64,000 bases of DNA from Endozoicomonas euniceicola (GTDB taxonomy: Bacteria; Pseudomonadota; Gammaproteobacteria; Pseudomonadales; Endozoicomonadaceae). The notes under the pieces were generated by a model. The model saw nothing but the letters and a program-made list of their open reading frames with translations, was not told where the DNA came from and searched no databases. The stretch lies in assembly GCF_025562755.1 (NCBI RefSeq), contig NZ_CP103300.1, positions 3,225,001 through 3,289,000 of the forward strand, in the 5' to 3' direction. Position 1 is the first letter of the stretch. Every line of letters begins with the position of its first letter. This document shows positions 35,800 through 43,781 of the stretch, piece by piece. The position numbers were made by a program, and so were the translations under genes.

Positions 35800-37533
35800 C
35801 TATTTTCTGCGCCACTGCTGCGTTCGTTTCAATAGCAACTCACCCAGACTTATATGAGCTATTTTAACGACAGCTGCCGTCATCAGGATCATCACCGCCA
35901 TCGCCGCCGCCGCACCGTTTTGCCCTGCATCCTCCATATTCAGAACGGCCACGGAAGCCAGCATAGTGTCGGTTGAATACAGGAAGACAACCGCAGACGT
36001 GGTGGTCAGGGCATTCACAAACAGGTAAATGGAAATGTCCAGAAGTGCCGGTGCGCAGACAGGCAGAGAGACTTTAAAGAAAGCTTTGTACTGCGGGACT
36101 TTCAGGGAGGCAGCGACTGACTCAATCTCTGAAGGCAGTTTTTTCAGGGCCGTCAGTGCTGTCAGGTGCCCTACCGTAAAGTAGTGGGCGACAGTGTTGA
36201 TGACCAGAATGGTCATGGTGCCATACAGCATGCCCAGAGGGTTGCCCGGCTGGTTGAAGAAGAAAATATAACCCAGACCCAGCACCATGCCCGGTACCGC
36301 CATCGGTATCATAGCCATGGCGTGAATAAACTGACGAACACCGCCGTGCATTTTGCTCTTTTCAACGTTATAGGCCGTGATAAAGATAATCACGGTACCA
36401 ATAATCGCCGTACCCAATGCCATTTTCAGGGAGTTGAAATAAGGGTTCCAGCCGTGGGTGCTGAAACGCTCAAACTGATAGTTCTGCAGGGACAGCTCCA
36501 GGTTCCATGGCCAGAAGCTCACCAGTGAGCCGTAAACCGCCATGCCGATAATCGACAGGATCGCCAGACAGATCAGGCCACAGAAGGCGAAGAATGCGGT
36601 GTCCCTTAAAGTATGAGGCTCTGGTTCATAACTGACAGAGCGTGAACCAAACAGGTCAACCTGTTTACGCTGAACCCAGCGGTCAACAGCAAAGGCGAGC
36701 AAGGCAGGCAGCAACAGAAGCACGCTGGTCACTGCACCCATGGCAAAGTTTTGCTGACCGGCCACCTGTTTATAGATATCCGTTGCCAGAACGTTGTACT
36801 GGCCACCAATCACCTTGGGTACACCAAAATCAGTCACCACCAGGGTAAAGATGACGGTAATGGTACTGATCAGGCCAAACTTCACAGTGGGCAGGGTAAC
36901 GGTCATAAAGGTCTTAAACGTCGATGAACGCATAACCCGGGCCGCTTCGTACAGGCGGGCATCGGACGTAGAGAGGGCAGTAGAAAGAATCAGAACGGCA
37001 TGTGGAAAAGTCCAGAACACCAGGCCCAGTACAATCCCCGGCAGGCCATACACTGAATGACCAAACAGTAGTTCTCTGGCGATACCCTGATTACCAAACA
37101 GGTAAATCATACTGATCGCCGGTAACAGTGAGGGGGCCAGTATGGGCAGCATGCCGAGCACCTTGAACACCGGTTTAAAAGGCATACAGGTTCGTGTCAG
37201 GCCAAAGGCAAACAGGAAAGCCAGTGAAACGACAATACTCGTCACAATAAAGCCCAGTTTCAGGGTATTGGTAATGGACTGGGTCAGCACCCGGCTGGAC
37301 AGGTATTCGGAAAAGTTTGCCAGACCTGCAAACTGGCCAGAGGCATCCTGAACACTTCGAACCAGCATGGTGAGCAGAGGCAACAGAAGTGTCAGCACCA
37401 GCCAGAGGGTGATCAGTGCCACGATGACAGAGACAATCGCCCGGTCACGACTAAAACCTGCCAGCCATGACTGCAAGGCTGATGGACGGTTATTCATTGA
37501 AGAGACTGTGTTCGTACTGCTGATACTATTCAT
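35800..37533 (-). CDS. 2-aminoethylphosphonate ABC transporter, fused permease (PhnU+PhnV)
   Basis: 577 residues with about 12 helices and two complete BPD permease halves. Each has an EAA loop: ARVMRSSTFKTFMTVTLPTVKFGL in the first and AASLKVPQYKAFFKVSLPVCAPALL in the second. It resembles FbpB-type iron permeases; the AEP substrate is inferred from the phnS-phnT neighbours and the catabolic genes. Repeat copy B separates it from phnT, so it may be transcribed with reduced efficiency. Confidence 0.85.
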   Translation of the reverse strand: MNSISSTNTVSSMNNRPSALQSWLAGFSRDRAIVSVIVALITLWLVLTLLLPLLTMLVRSVQDASGQFAGLANFSEYLSSRVLTQSITNTLKLGFIVTSIVVSLAFLFAFGLTRTCMPFKPVFKVLGMLPILAPSLLPAISMIYLFGNQGIARELLFGHSVYGLPGIVLGLVFWTFPHAVLILSTALSTSDARLYEAARVMRSSTFKTFMTVTLPTVKFGLISTITVIFTLVVTDFGVPKVIGGQYNVLATDIYKQVAGQQNFAMGAVTSVLLLLPALLAFAVDRWVQRKQVDLFGSRSVSYEPEPHTLRDTAFFAFCGLICLAILSIIGMAVYGSLVSFWPWNLELSLQNYQFERFSTHGWNPYFNSLKMALGTAIIGTVIIFITAYNVEKSKMHGGVRQFIHAMAMIPMAVPGMVLGLGYIFFFNQPGNPLGMLYGTMTILVINTVAHYFTVGHLTALTALKKLPSEIESVAASLKVPQYKAFFKVSLPVCAPALLDISIYLFVNALTTTSAVVFLYSTDTMLASVAVLNMEDAGQNGAAAAMAVMILMTAAVVKIAHISLGELLLKRTQQWRRK

Positions 37534-37544
37534 TGGGTCAAATC

Positions 37545-37687
37545 CTTAGGGAAGCAGCAGAACATAATATACCGCTGTTGGCTGTTGGCTGTTGGCTGTT
37601 GGCTGTTGGCTTTTGGCGGTTGGCTGTATGAGCAGCTAATAGCCAAAAGCCAACAGCCCGGTAAGTTATTGAATGCTGCGCCCCTTA
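37545..37687 (+). mobile_element. CTTA-bounded heptamer-VNTR element, copy B (143 bp)
   Basis: Same ends as copy A, one heptamer shorter. It sits between phnT and phnUV. Its right CTTA contains the reverse complement of the phnT stop codon TAA (37685-37687). Confidence 0.85.
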
Positions 37688-38749
37688 GAACGCCTCTGGT
37701 GGAAACACATGAATGTGTTGTTCCTGCAGCACGATGCTCGACTGGCTACCGGGACTGATCGCAAGACCAGACAGCTGGTGGATAGGGACATCGACCTTTA
37801 TATTTTTGCGACTCTTCCAGCCTCTCGGGCTGCACTCCGCCCTTACGAACGTACCTTGAAATTCCATATTTTCAACCGTCACAGGCAGTTCGGAGGTGCC
37901 CTCGCCAAATGTCAGGTCTTCCGGGCGAATGCCCAGCAGTACTCGGTCATTTTGACGGCAAACAGGATCGACGGCGACGGTCGTTTCACCGACGTGGGTT
38001 TTATTTTGCTGGTCAACAATGCCATCAAGGAAATTCATGGAACCGACAAACTGAGCTACAAACTTCGAAGCCGGTTTCTGGTAGATGGCCTTTGATGTTC
38101 CTACCTGTTCAATATGACCATGGTTCATAACAACAATGCGGTCAGCCATTGCCATGGCTTCTTCCTGATCGTGAGTCACCATAACGGTGGTAATGCCAAG
38201 GCGTTTTTGCAGAGCGCGGATAGACTCTCGCAGTTTCACGCGAACTTTGGCATCCAGCGCAGACAGAGGTTCATCCAGCAACAGAAGGCCCGGAGACAGT
38301 GCCAGAGCTCTTGCCAGGGCAACACGCTGCTGTTGTCCACCGGACAGCTGTCCGGGATATTTATGACCGGAATCAGGCAGGCCAACGGTTTCCAGCCATT
38401 CATTGACCAGTACATGAACATCGGATTGAGACTTGCCCTGGTTATGGAGGCCGAATGCGATATTGTCGTATACCGTCAGGTTCGGGAATAAAGCATAGGA
38501 CTGGAATACAATACCAAAATCACGTTTTTCAGGAGGCAGCGGCGTGATCTCTTTACCGCCCTGCCAGATTTCGCCTTTCTGGCACTCTTCAAGACCAGCA
38601 ATCATTCGTAACAGTGTGGTTTTGCCACAACCAGAGGGACCCAGAAAACAGACGAACTCCCCCTTTTCAATGTCCAGTGATATATCTTCCAGCGCGGTGA
38701 ACTGGCCAAATTTTTTGCCCAGATTACGAATGGAAAGGAATGATTGCAT
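37685..38749 (-). CDS. phnT: 2-aminoethylphosphonate ABC transporter ATPase
   Basis: ABC ATPase of the MOI/FbpC type with C-terminal TOBE domain. Walker A FLGPSGCGKTTLLR, signature LSGGQQQRVALARALAL, Walker B LLLLDEPLSALDAKVR, H-loop VTHDQEEAMAMADRI, then the regulatory domain with LGIRPEDLTF. The frame is open to 38830, but that would run through the phnS-phnT hairpin and adds a non-conserved leader; MQSFLSIRNLGKKFG at 38749 fits the family. Energises PhnUV. Confidence 0.9.
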   Translation of the reverse strand: MQSFLSIRNLGKKFGQFTALEDISLDIEKGEFVCFLGPSGCGKTTLLRMIAGLEECQKGEIWQGGKEITPLPPEKRDFGIVFQSYALFPNLTVYDNIAFGLHNQGKSQSDVHVLVNEWLETVGLPDSGHKYPGQLSGGQQQRVALARALALSPGLLLLDEPLSALDAKVRVKLRESIRALQKRLGITTVMVTHDQEEAMAMADRIVVMNHGHIEQVGTSKAIYQKPASKFVAQFVGSMNFLDGIVDQQNKTHVGETTVAVDPVCRQNDRVLLGIRPEDLTFGEGTSELPVTVENMEFQGTFVRAECSPRGWKSRKNIKVDVPIHQLSGLAISPGSQSSIVLQEQHIHVFPPEAF

Positions 38750-38794
38750 GGTGGTGAAGTCCTGGCAGAAAACAGTCATATACTCTAAATAGCT

Positions 38795-38818
38795 CAGCCC
38801 CCGAAACAGCGGGGGCTG
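38795..38818. terminator. Intercistronic hairpin phnS-phnT
   Basis: Perfect CAGCCCCCG/CGGGGGCTG stem with a six-base loop, 17 bases after the phnS stop. There is no T-run. Such hairpins after binding-protein genes usually raise binding-protein mRNA over the transporter subunits. Confidence 0.7.
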
Positions 38819-38834
38819 GCATTTCATCAATCGA

Positions 38835-39857
38835 TCAGGATTTTGGTTCAGATTTGTAGTCGAAGCGTTCAGACCACTCTTTCAGAACCTTCTTGCGACC
38901 CGTTGCCATAGCGTTGAAGTCCATGCTGACCATAGAGCTTTCAACATCCGGGTAGTTGGGTACTTCTCCGGTGACGGCTTTGTGGCCTACAACGGCATAA
39001 GCTTCAATGTACTGCTGGTTAGCCTTAAGCGTCAGTGACCAGTCAACCAGACGCTGCGCCGCTTCTTTTTTGGCAGTACCGCTGACCAGGCCAACCGATT
39101 CTACGTCCCAGCCAATTCCACCTTCAGGCAGGATCAGGTCCAGGGGAGCGCCCTGGTTTTTTAACTGAGCCCCACGAATCGCCTGAGAGATACCAATGGC
39201 GACTTCACCCATGGCTGCCTGAACACAGGGCTTGGAGCCGGAATGCGTATACTGGGCAATGTTGTTGTGCAGTCTGGTCATGTAATCCCAACCCTGCTTC
39301 TCACCTTTACTTTGCAGCCAGGCCGATACCTGCATGAAACCCGTGCCGGATGAGGCCGGGTTAGGCATGGAAATTTTGCCCTGATACACCGGGTCCAGCA
39401 GATCCTCCCAGGACGTTGGCTTTGGCAGGTTCTGGGCTTTGGCCACCGCTTCGTTAAAGCAGACCGCGTTGAAGAACGCCTGATTACCGAACCAGGCCTG
39501 ATTCTTTTCCGGGTCGTTCAGTTCAGTTTTGATGTCTTTCAGCCCTTTAGGCGTGTAGGCGGCCAGTACCCCTTCGTTCTTCAGCAGCGCCATGCTGGAA
39601 CCTGCCAGACCCCAGACCACATCGGCACGGTTGTTGTCTTTTTCTGCCAGCAGTTTGGCGGTCATGATACCGGTGGAGTCACGCACCCAACTAATACGGA
39701 TATCCGGGTTTTCTTTTTCGAAGGCATTTTTATAACGAGCCAGCAGGTCGGTTTCGAAGGCGGTGTAGACGGTCAGTTCAACCGGCTTTGCAGCCATGAC
39801 AGCAGAACTGATCAGTGAAGTGGCTGCAAGGGCCAGAACGGTCAGAGACTTTTTCAT
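38835..39857 (-). CDS. phnS: 2-aminoethylphosphonate ABC transporter substrate-binding protein
   Basis: Periplasmic binding protein, 340 residues, signal peptide MKKSLTVLALAATSLISSAVMA. Family with Fe(III)-type binding proteins (ELTVYTAFETDLLARYKNAFEK). First gene of the phnS-phnT-phnUV operon. AEP specificity is inferred from the locus. A candidate PhnR operator lies 70 bp upstream. Confidence 0.88.
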   Translation of the reverse strand: MKKSLTVLALAATSLISSAVMAAKPVELTVYTAFETDLLARYKNAFEKENPDIRISWVRDSTGIMTAKLLAEKDNNRADVVWGLAGSSMALLKNEGVLAAYTPKGLKDIKTELNDPEKNQAWFGNQAFFNAVCFNEAVAKAQNLPKPTSWEDLLDPVYQGKISMPNPASSGTGFMQVSAWLQSKGEKQGWDYMTRLHNNIAQYTHSGSKPCVQAAMGEVAIGISQAIRGAQLKNQGAPLDLILPEGGIGWDVESVGLVSGTAKKEAAQRLVDWSLTLKANQQYIEAYAVVGHKAVTGEVPNYPDVESSMVSMDFNAMATGRKKVLKEWSERFDYKSEPKS

Positions 39858-39925
39858 TGGAGTTTTCCTCAGATCGAAAGCTTTATAAATTTCTGGTGCC
39901 TACAGCCAGAGCACCTACAGCCAAT

Positions 39926-39937
39926 TGGTACAGACCA
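39926..39937. promoter_or_regulatory. Candidate PhnR operator before phnS
   Basis: TGGTACAGACCA; the reverse strand reads TGGTCTGTACCA, one base different from the site before phnW. The core GTCTGTAC is near the GTNTANAC consensus of HutC-type GntR regulators. Its place upstream of phnS fits control by PhnR. Confidence 0.55.
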
Positions 39938-40127
39938 GATTTAGATGATGATCTTAGGGAAGGAATATGACCGAAATGTGACGCTTGCATTTCAGTGCTG
40001 TTAATTTTTCCGGGCGTGCTGAAAGAATGTGAAATAGCAGGCGCAAAAAGAAGGTGTTTTGAAAATGCTGACGGGAAAATTATTTCATTGCGTATAAAAA
40101 ATAAGCTGTATACTTGTTGCTCAAAAA

Positions 40128-40277
40128 TAAGGGGCGCAGCATTCAATAACTTACCGGGCTGTTGGCTTTTGGCTATTAGCTGCTCATACAGCCAACCGCC
40201 AAAAGCCAAAAGCCAACAGCCAACAGCCAACAGCCAACAGCCAACAGCGGTATATTATGTTCTGCTGCTTCCCTAAG
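40128..40277 (-). mobile_element. CTTA-bounded heptamer-VNTR element, copy C (150 bp)
   Basis: Reverse orientation to A and B: TAAGGGGCGCAGCATTC at the left, GCTGCTTCCCTAAG at the right. It ends five bases before the start codon of the repeat protein at 40283, so it replaces that gene's upstream region. With the phnS promoter it fills the 425-bp gap before phnS. Confidence 0.85.
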
Positions 40278-40282
40278 TAGAG

Positions 40283-40684
40283 GTGTCTATGCAGAACAAC
40301 TATTTGTATGAAGCACTGGTCAATGCCGGCACAGATGCGGAGTTGGCAAAACAGGCTGCAAGCTGTGATCACTGCTTACAGGATATAAGAGAGCATTTGT
40401 ACCAGGTCCACATTCAGGCAGCCAGTATGAACAATGAGATTCTACTGTTGCGAAGAGATGTAGAAGAGCGCTTTAAAAAAGTAGACGAACGTTTTGAAAA
40501 AATAGAAGAACGTTTTGAAAAAGTAGAAGAACGTTTTGAAAAAGTAGACGAACGTTTTGAAAAAGTAGACGAACGTTTTGAAAAAGTAGACGAACGTTTC
40601 GATAGATTGGAAGGACGTTTCGATAGATTGGAAGGACGTTTTGACAAGCTGGAAAGCATGGTTCAGCAATTATTGGATCGATAA
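40283..40684 (+). CDS. Coiled-coil protein with tandem seven-residue VDERFEK repeats
   Basis: 133 residues. Residues 1-57 are unique (NAGTDAELAKQAASCDHCLQDI...). Residues 58-122 are nine units of V/I-D/E-E-R-F-E-K, then LEGRFD units and DKLESMVQQLL. The DNA repeat is 21 bp (40460-40648), near-identical between units, hence recent expansion. The start ATG is immediately right of repeat element C, at GAGGTGTCT ATG. Same architecture as the pair at 17058/17439 but the head differs. Similar repeats occur in other bacterial coiled-coil proteins; I know no function. Confidence 0.7.
   Translation: MSMQNNYLYEALVNAGTDAELAKQAASCDHCLQDIREHLYQVHIQAASMNNEILLLRRDVEERFKKVDERFEKIEERFEKVEERFEKVDERFEKVDERFEKVDERFDRLEGRFDRLEGRFDKLESMVQQLLDR
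40460..40648 (+). repeat. Nine tandem 21-bp units inside the repeat-protein gene
   Basis: Units are variants of GTAGACGAACGTTTTGAAAAA. The first and the last three have drifted; the central five are almost identical. 21 bp keeps the reading frame, so slippage changes coiled-coil length in steps of seven residues. Confidence 0.85.
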
Positions 40685-40731
40685 CACCACCCACCCCTTT
40701 CCTGTAATGGGAAAGGGGTTAATGGAAGCGC

Positions 40732-41472
40732 CTATTTCTGAGCCTGGGCCGTGATCACAATGGCATCCTGCCGCCAGTACTCAAAGTCACAATCAATCAG
40801 GCGTTTTTTCTGGTCGTGATTGATTCGGGTGACCAGTAAACCAGAGCTACCGGAGGTGACCCGCAGGTGTGTGGCGGCCTCGTCGTGAATGCCGACAGGG
40901 TAGAGTCGATAATTTACTTTACTGTAGCGGGTGCGGTAGTGAATACGGTAAATATCGGACAGTGACTGCTGTAAATCCTGTTCCAGTAAATCCGGAAAAT
41001 ACGCCGGATTAATGTAATTCTCAACGTACAACACTGCTCGTTTATCCACCAGGCGCAGGCGCTGGACACGATAAACCGGTGTCAACGGCGGGAGTTGCAG
41101 AAGCTTTTGTATCCTCGTTGTGGCTGGCACCAGGGAGGCGCTGATTAAACGGGTTTCAGGTGTTCTGCCCTGATCGGTGACCATGGTGTGAAAGTTGGAG
41201 TTGACGGTTGGGTCGTAGACAATACGCTCGGGAGAGACAAACCAGCCCCGGCGGTCTTCACGATACACCATGCCGTCGGCTTCCAAAGACGACAACGCCT
41301 CCCGCAGGGTGACACGGGTGGTTCCAAAGCTTTCGCTCAGTTGCCGTTCCGGGGGCAGTTTCGCCCCTGCTGGCAGGGCGCCGCTTTCTATCTGTTCGCA
41401 CAGGGCGGATCGAATGATCTGGTACTGGTTTCTCACTGTTAGTTTTTGTCCAGGTAAACTCCAAACCGACAA
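40732..41472 (-). CDS. phnR: GntR/HutC-family regulator of AEP utilisation
   Basis: 246 residues. N-terminal winged helix (YQIIRSALCEQIESGALPAGAKLPPERQLSESFGTTRVTLREALSSLE) and C-terminal UTRA ligand domain (RVQRLRLVDKRAVLYVENYINPAYFPDLLEQDL). The nearest functional genes are phnS-T-UV and phnW-pbfA-phnX, both with a candidate operator of HutC type, so a role as PhnR is inferred. The first frame codon is TTG; a GTG 12 codons later is an alternative start. Confidence 0.8.
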   Translation of the reverse strand: MSVWSLPGQKLTVRNQYQIIRSALCEQIESGALPAGAKLPPERQLSESFGTTRVTLREALSSLEADGMVYREDRRGWFVSPERIVYDPTVNSNFHTMVTDQGRTPETRLISASLVPATTRIQKLLQLPPLTPVYRVQRLRLVDKRAVLYVENYINPAYFPDLLEQDLQQSLSDIYRIHYRTRYSKVNYRLYPVGIHDEAATHLRVTSGSSGLLVTRINHDQKKRLIDCDFEYWRQDAIVITAQAQK

Positions 41473-41543
41473 TATACCTGAATTTAAGTGGCAATTAGCA
41501 AAATCGTCGTAAACCCTCGCCCAATGCGGGCGGGGATATAAGA

Positions 41544-42542
41544 TTATTGGGTGTTTTCCAGAAGTTTTATCAGACGTTTTCTCAATGATTGCTGGTCTCT
41601 CTTAAGTTCGTCACGCAACTCCTCTTTAAACTCATCGGAGGCTTTGAGGCTTGTAATAATGTAACCGATTGTCCAGTGATCCAGGTTATTTATTAAAGAC
41701 TCCCAGTGCGGTGCAATCCAGCCTCTTGCATATACGTCATAGGCATCGCGGCTTGTGTCCAGAACATCTGAGCCGCTTATATAGCCAACTGCCATATTGC
41801 TGTCATTTTCAGCCGACGTCGCCTGTTCTGTATCTTGGGCAGGTTCGTCATTATTTTTTCTGATAGTAAAAAGTATGCTGTATTCCTGGCACATGTCTCC
41901 GGGTCTGGCACCATAAAGTTCATTAGGGTCAAGTTCGTAGCTTACATCTTCCAGAGAGAGAACCTGAACTACTTCATAGGGAAGTCGGGATGATCGAGCG
42001 GTGTAGTCGACAGTATTGAAAAAATTAAACCGCCGATTATTATAAGGAACTCCCCGGATATCGGTATCAGAATCTGCATTCTGAAGAAGTTTTACTCCAA
42101 AATTGTTTCCCCACTCTTCTCTGGGGTAAGCCTGTATGGAAGGCTCCGGTTCGGAGGTCTCGGCAGAGGCACCGTAAGAAACGCCTGATGTTAGCGGGTA
42201 TGCGATGATGCTGGTATATGATTGTGGAAGTTGTAGCCAGGTGTCATCAAGATAATTTTTTAAATTGTCGTAATTAATCGCCTTGTCTTTACTCAAATGA
42301 AAATCAGGAAGCTCTGCTTCTTTCCTGAAAGAATGGCGTAAGTCTAAAAAAGGATAAAGCCAGGGAGTATCGGGGGTCGGATTAGCCCCTGCCGATCGCG
42401 ATATAAAAGAGACTGAAATGAATAACCAGATGGCTATCGGTTGAATTAAACGACATGCACAGATTAGATGATAAAAAAATAGCTGTTGGCACGGCTCTTT
42501 GTTTTGGTAAAAGAAAGTTTTATTTACTTTTAAAATGTTCAT
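41544..42542 (-). CDS. Secreted protein of unknown function, tandem paralogue 1
   Basis: 332 residues. The first 26 residues are identical in type to those of the next gene (MNILKVNKTFFYQNKEPCQQ). A hydrophobic segment (IAIWLFISVSFISRSAGA) after a long basic lead looks like a signal or anchor. The conserved core contains NLKNYLDDTWLQLPQSYT and IQAYPREEW, and the C-terminal helix DQQSLRKRLIKLLEN. No family recognised. With its paralogue it is inserted between phnR and phnW. Confidence 0.65.
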   Translation of the reverse strand: MNILKVNKTFFYQNKEPCQQLFFYHLICACRLIQPIAIWLFISVSFISRSAGANPTPDTPWLYPFLDLRHSFRKEAELPDFHLSKDKAINYDNLKNYLDDTWLQLPQSYTSIIAYPLTSGVSYGASAETSEPEPSIQAYPREEWGNNFGVKLLQNADSDTDIRGVPYNNRRFNFFNTVDYTARSSRLPYEVVQVLSLEDVSYELDPNELYGARPGDMCQEYSILFTIRKNNDEPAQDTEQATSAENDSNMAVGYISGSDVLDTSRDAYDVYARGWIAPHWESLINNLDHWTIGYIITSLKASDEFKEELRDELKRDQQSLRKRLIKLLENTQ

Positions 42543-42588
42543 GTTTTTCCTACATTACAGTGAAAATAACAAACGAAGTGAAATTAGA

Positions 42589-43548
42589 TTATTTGGCGTT
42601 TTCCAGAAGTTTTATCAGATGTTTTCTCAATGATTTCTGGTCTCTCTTAAGTTCTTTATGCAACTCCTTTTTTAACTGATCCGAGGCTTTGAGGTGCTGA
42701 ATAATGTGACTTGTATCCTGCTGATCCAGATTATTTAGTAAAGACTCCCAGTCTGGTGCAATAATGCCTTCTGCGAATCTGTCATTTTCATCACGATATT
42801 CTATGTCTATGAAATTTCCGCCTGTTATATAACCTACTGCCCTATTGCTTTCATTCTGGGTAGGTGTCGCCTGCTCTGTATTTTGAGGTGGCTCGCTATC
42901 ATCATTTCTCCTGAAAGCGAACACCATGAAGAAATGATGTCTGTGTCTATCCGAAGGATCAGGATAGAAGATCTCGATAGCCGGAACCTGAAGGATCTCA
43001 TAGGGATTCCCGGATGAGCTGTCTGTGTCTTCTTCAGGTTGAAAAAAAACAAACTGATTACCATCATTATCCATAACTCCCCTGATATCGGTACGAGGGC
43101 CTGCCTCTTCAATAAGCTCTACTCCATAGCAGTCTTGCCACTCTTCTCTGGGGTAGGCCTGAATGCTGTCAATATCGTAAGAAGTATTGGATCTCAGTAG
43201 TGGGTATGCGATGATGTTTGTATAGGATTGTGGAAGTTGTAACCAAGTGTCATCAAGATAATTTTTTAAATTGTCGTTATTCAGATTCTTGTCTTTTCTC
43301 AAATAAAAATCAGGGAGCCCTGTTCCTTTCTCAGGAGTTTCTAATAAGTTTGAAACAGAATAAAACCATGGAAAATTGATAGGTGAAAAAGCTTGAAGCG
43401 TTTGCGATATAAGAGAAATTGAAATGAATAACCAGATGGCTATCGGGTGAATTAAACGACGTACACAGTTTAGGTGATAAAAAAGTAGCTGTTGGCACGG
43501 CTCTTTGTTTTGATAAAAGAAAGTTTTATTTACTTTTAAAATGTTCAT
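42589..43548 (-). CDS. Secreted protein of unknown function, tandem paralogue 2
   Basis: 319-residue paralogue of the gene at 41544, with the same N-terminal leader, LDDTWLQLPQSYTNIIAYPL, IQAYPREEW, a TEQAT-N-AVGYI motif and the SLRKHLIKLLEN tail. The middle has diverged strongly, with acidic and aromatic patches. Non-coding flanks are also shared, so the unit was duplicated in tandem. A role outside the cell is inferred only from the hydrophobic leader. Confidence 0.65.
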   Translation of the reverse strand: MNILKVNKTFFYQNKEPCQQLLFYHLNCVRRLIHPIAIWLFISISLISQTLQAFSPINFPWFYSVSNLLETPEKGTGLPDFYLRKDKNLNNDNLKNYLDDTWLQLPQSYTNIIAYPLLRSNTSYDIDSIQAYPREEWQDCYGVELIEEAGPRTDIRGVMDNDGNQFVFFQPEEDTDSSSGNPYEILQVPAIEIFYPDPSDRHRHHFFMVFAFRRNDDSEPPQNTEQATPTQNESNRAVGYITGGNFIDIEYRDENDRFAEGIIAPDWESLLNNLDQQDTSHIIQHLKASDQLKKELHKELKRDQKSLRKHLIKLLENAK

Positions 43549-43740
43549 GTTTTTCCTACATCACAGTGAAAATAATAAGCGTAGCTGGAAGTGTTTACCT
43601 TTGTTGTTTTTTTATACACAAAAAATTTGGCGCAGCAGTCAAACTGTTCACGACTGAGCCTTTTGAATTATGAACTTTTTATGAAGATTGGCTTAGCCGG
43701 GTTTACAGATAAACCGCACAATTTCATTATTTAAAATATC

Positions 43741-43752
43741 TGGTCTATACCA
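43741..43752. promoter_or_regulatory. Candidate PhnR operator before phnW
   Basis: TGGTCTATACCA, a near palindrome with core GTCTATAC that fits the GT(N)TA(N)AC consensus of HutC-subfamily GntR proteins exactly. It lies 30 bp before the phnW start. One base from the site before phnS. Confidence 0.6.
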
Positions 43753-43781
43753 TTAATGACTCAAATTGTGAGGAGCAGGCT

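Noticed and set aside
40414..40694. Three minus-strand frames rich in SKRSST or FQNVRLLF repeats
   Set aside because: They are reverse translations of the 21-bp repeats of the plus-strand coiled-coil gene.
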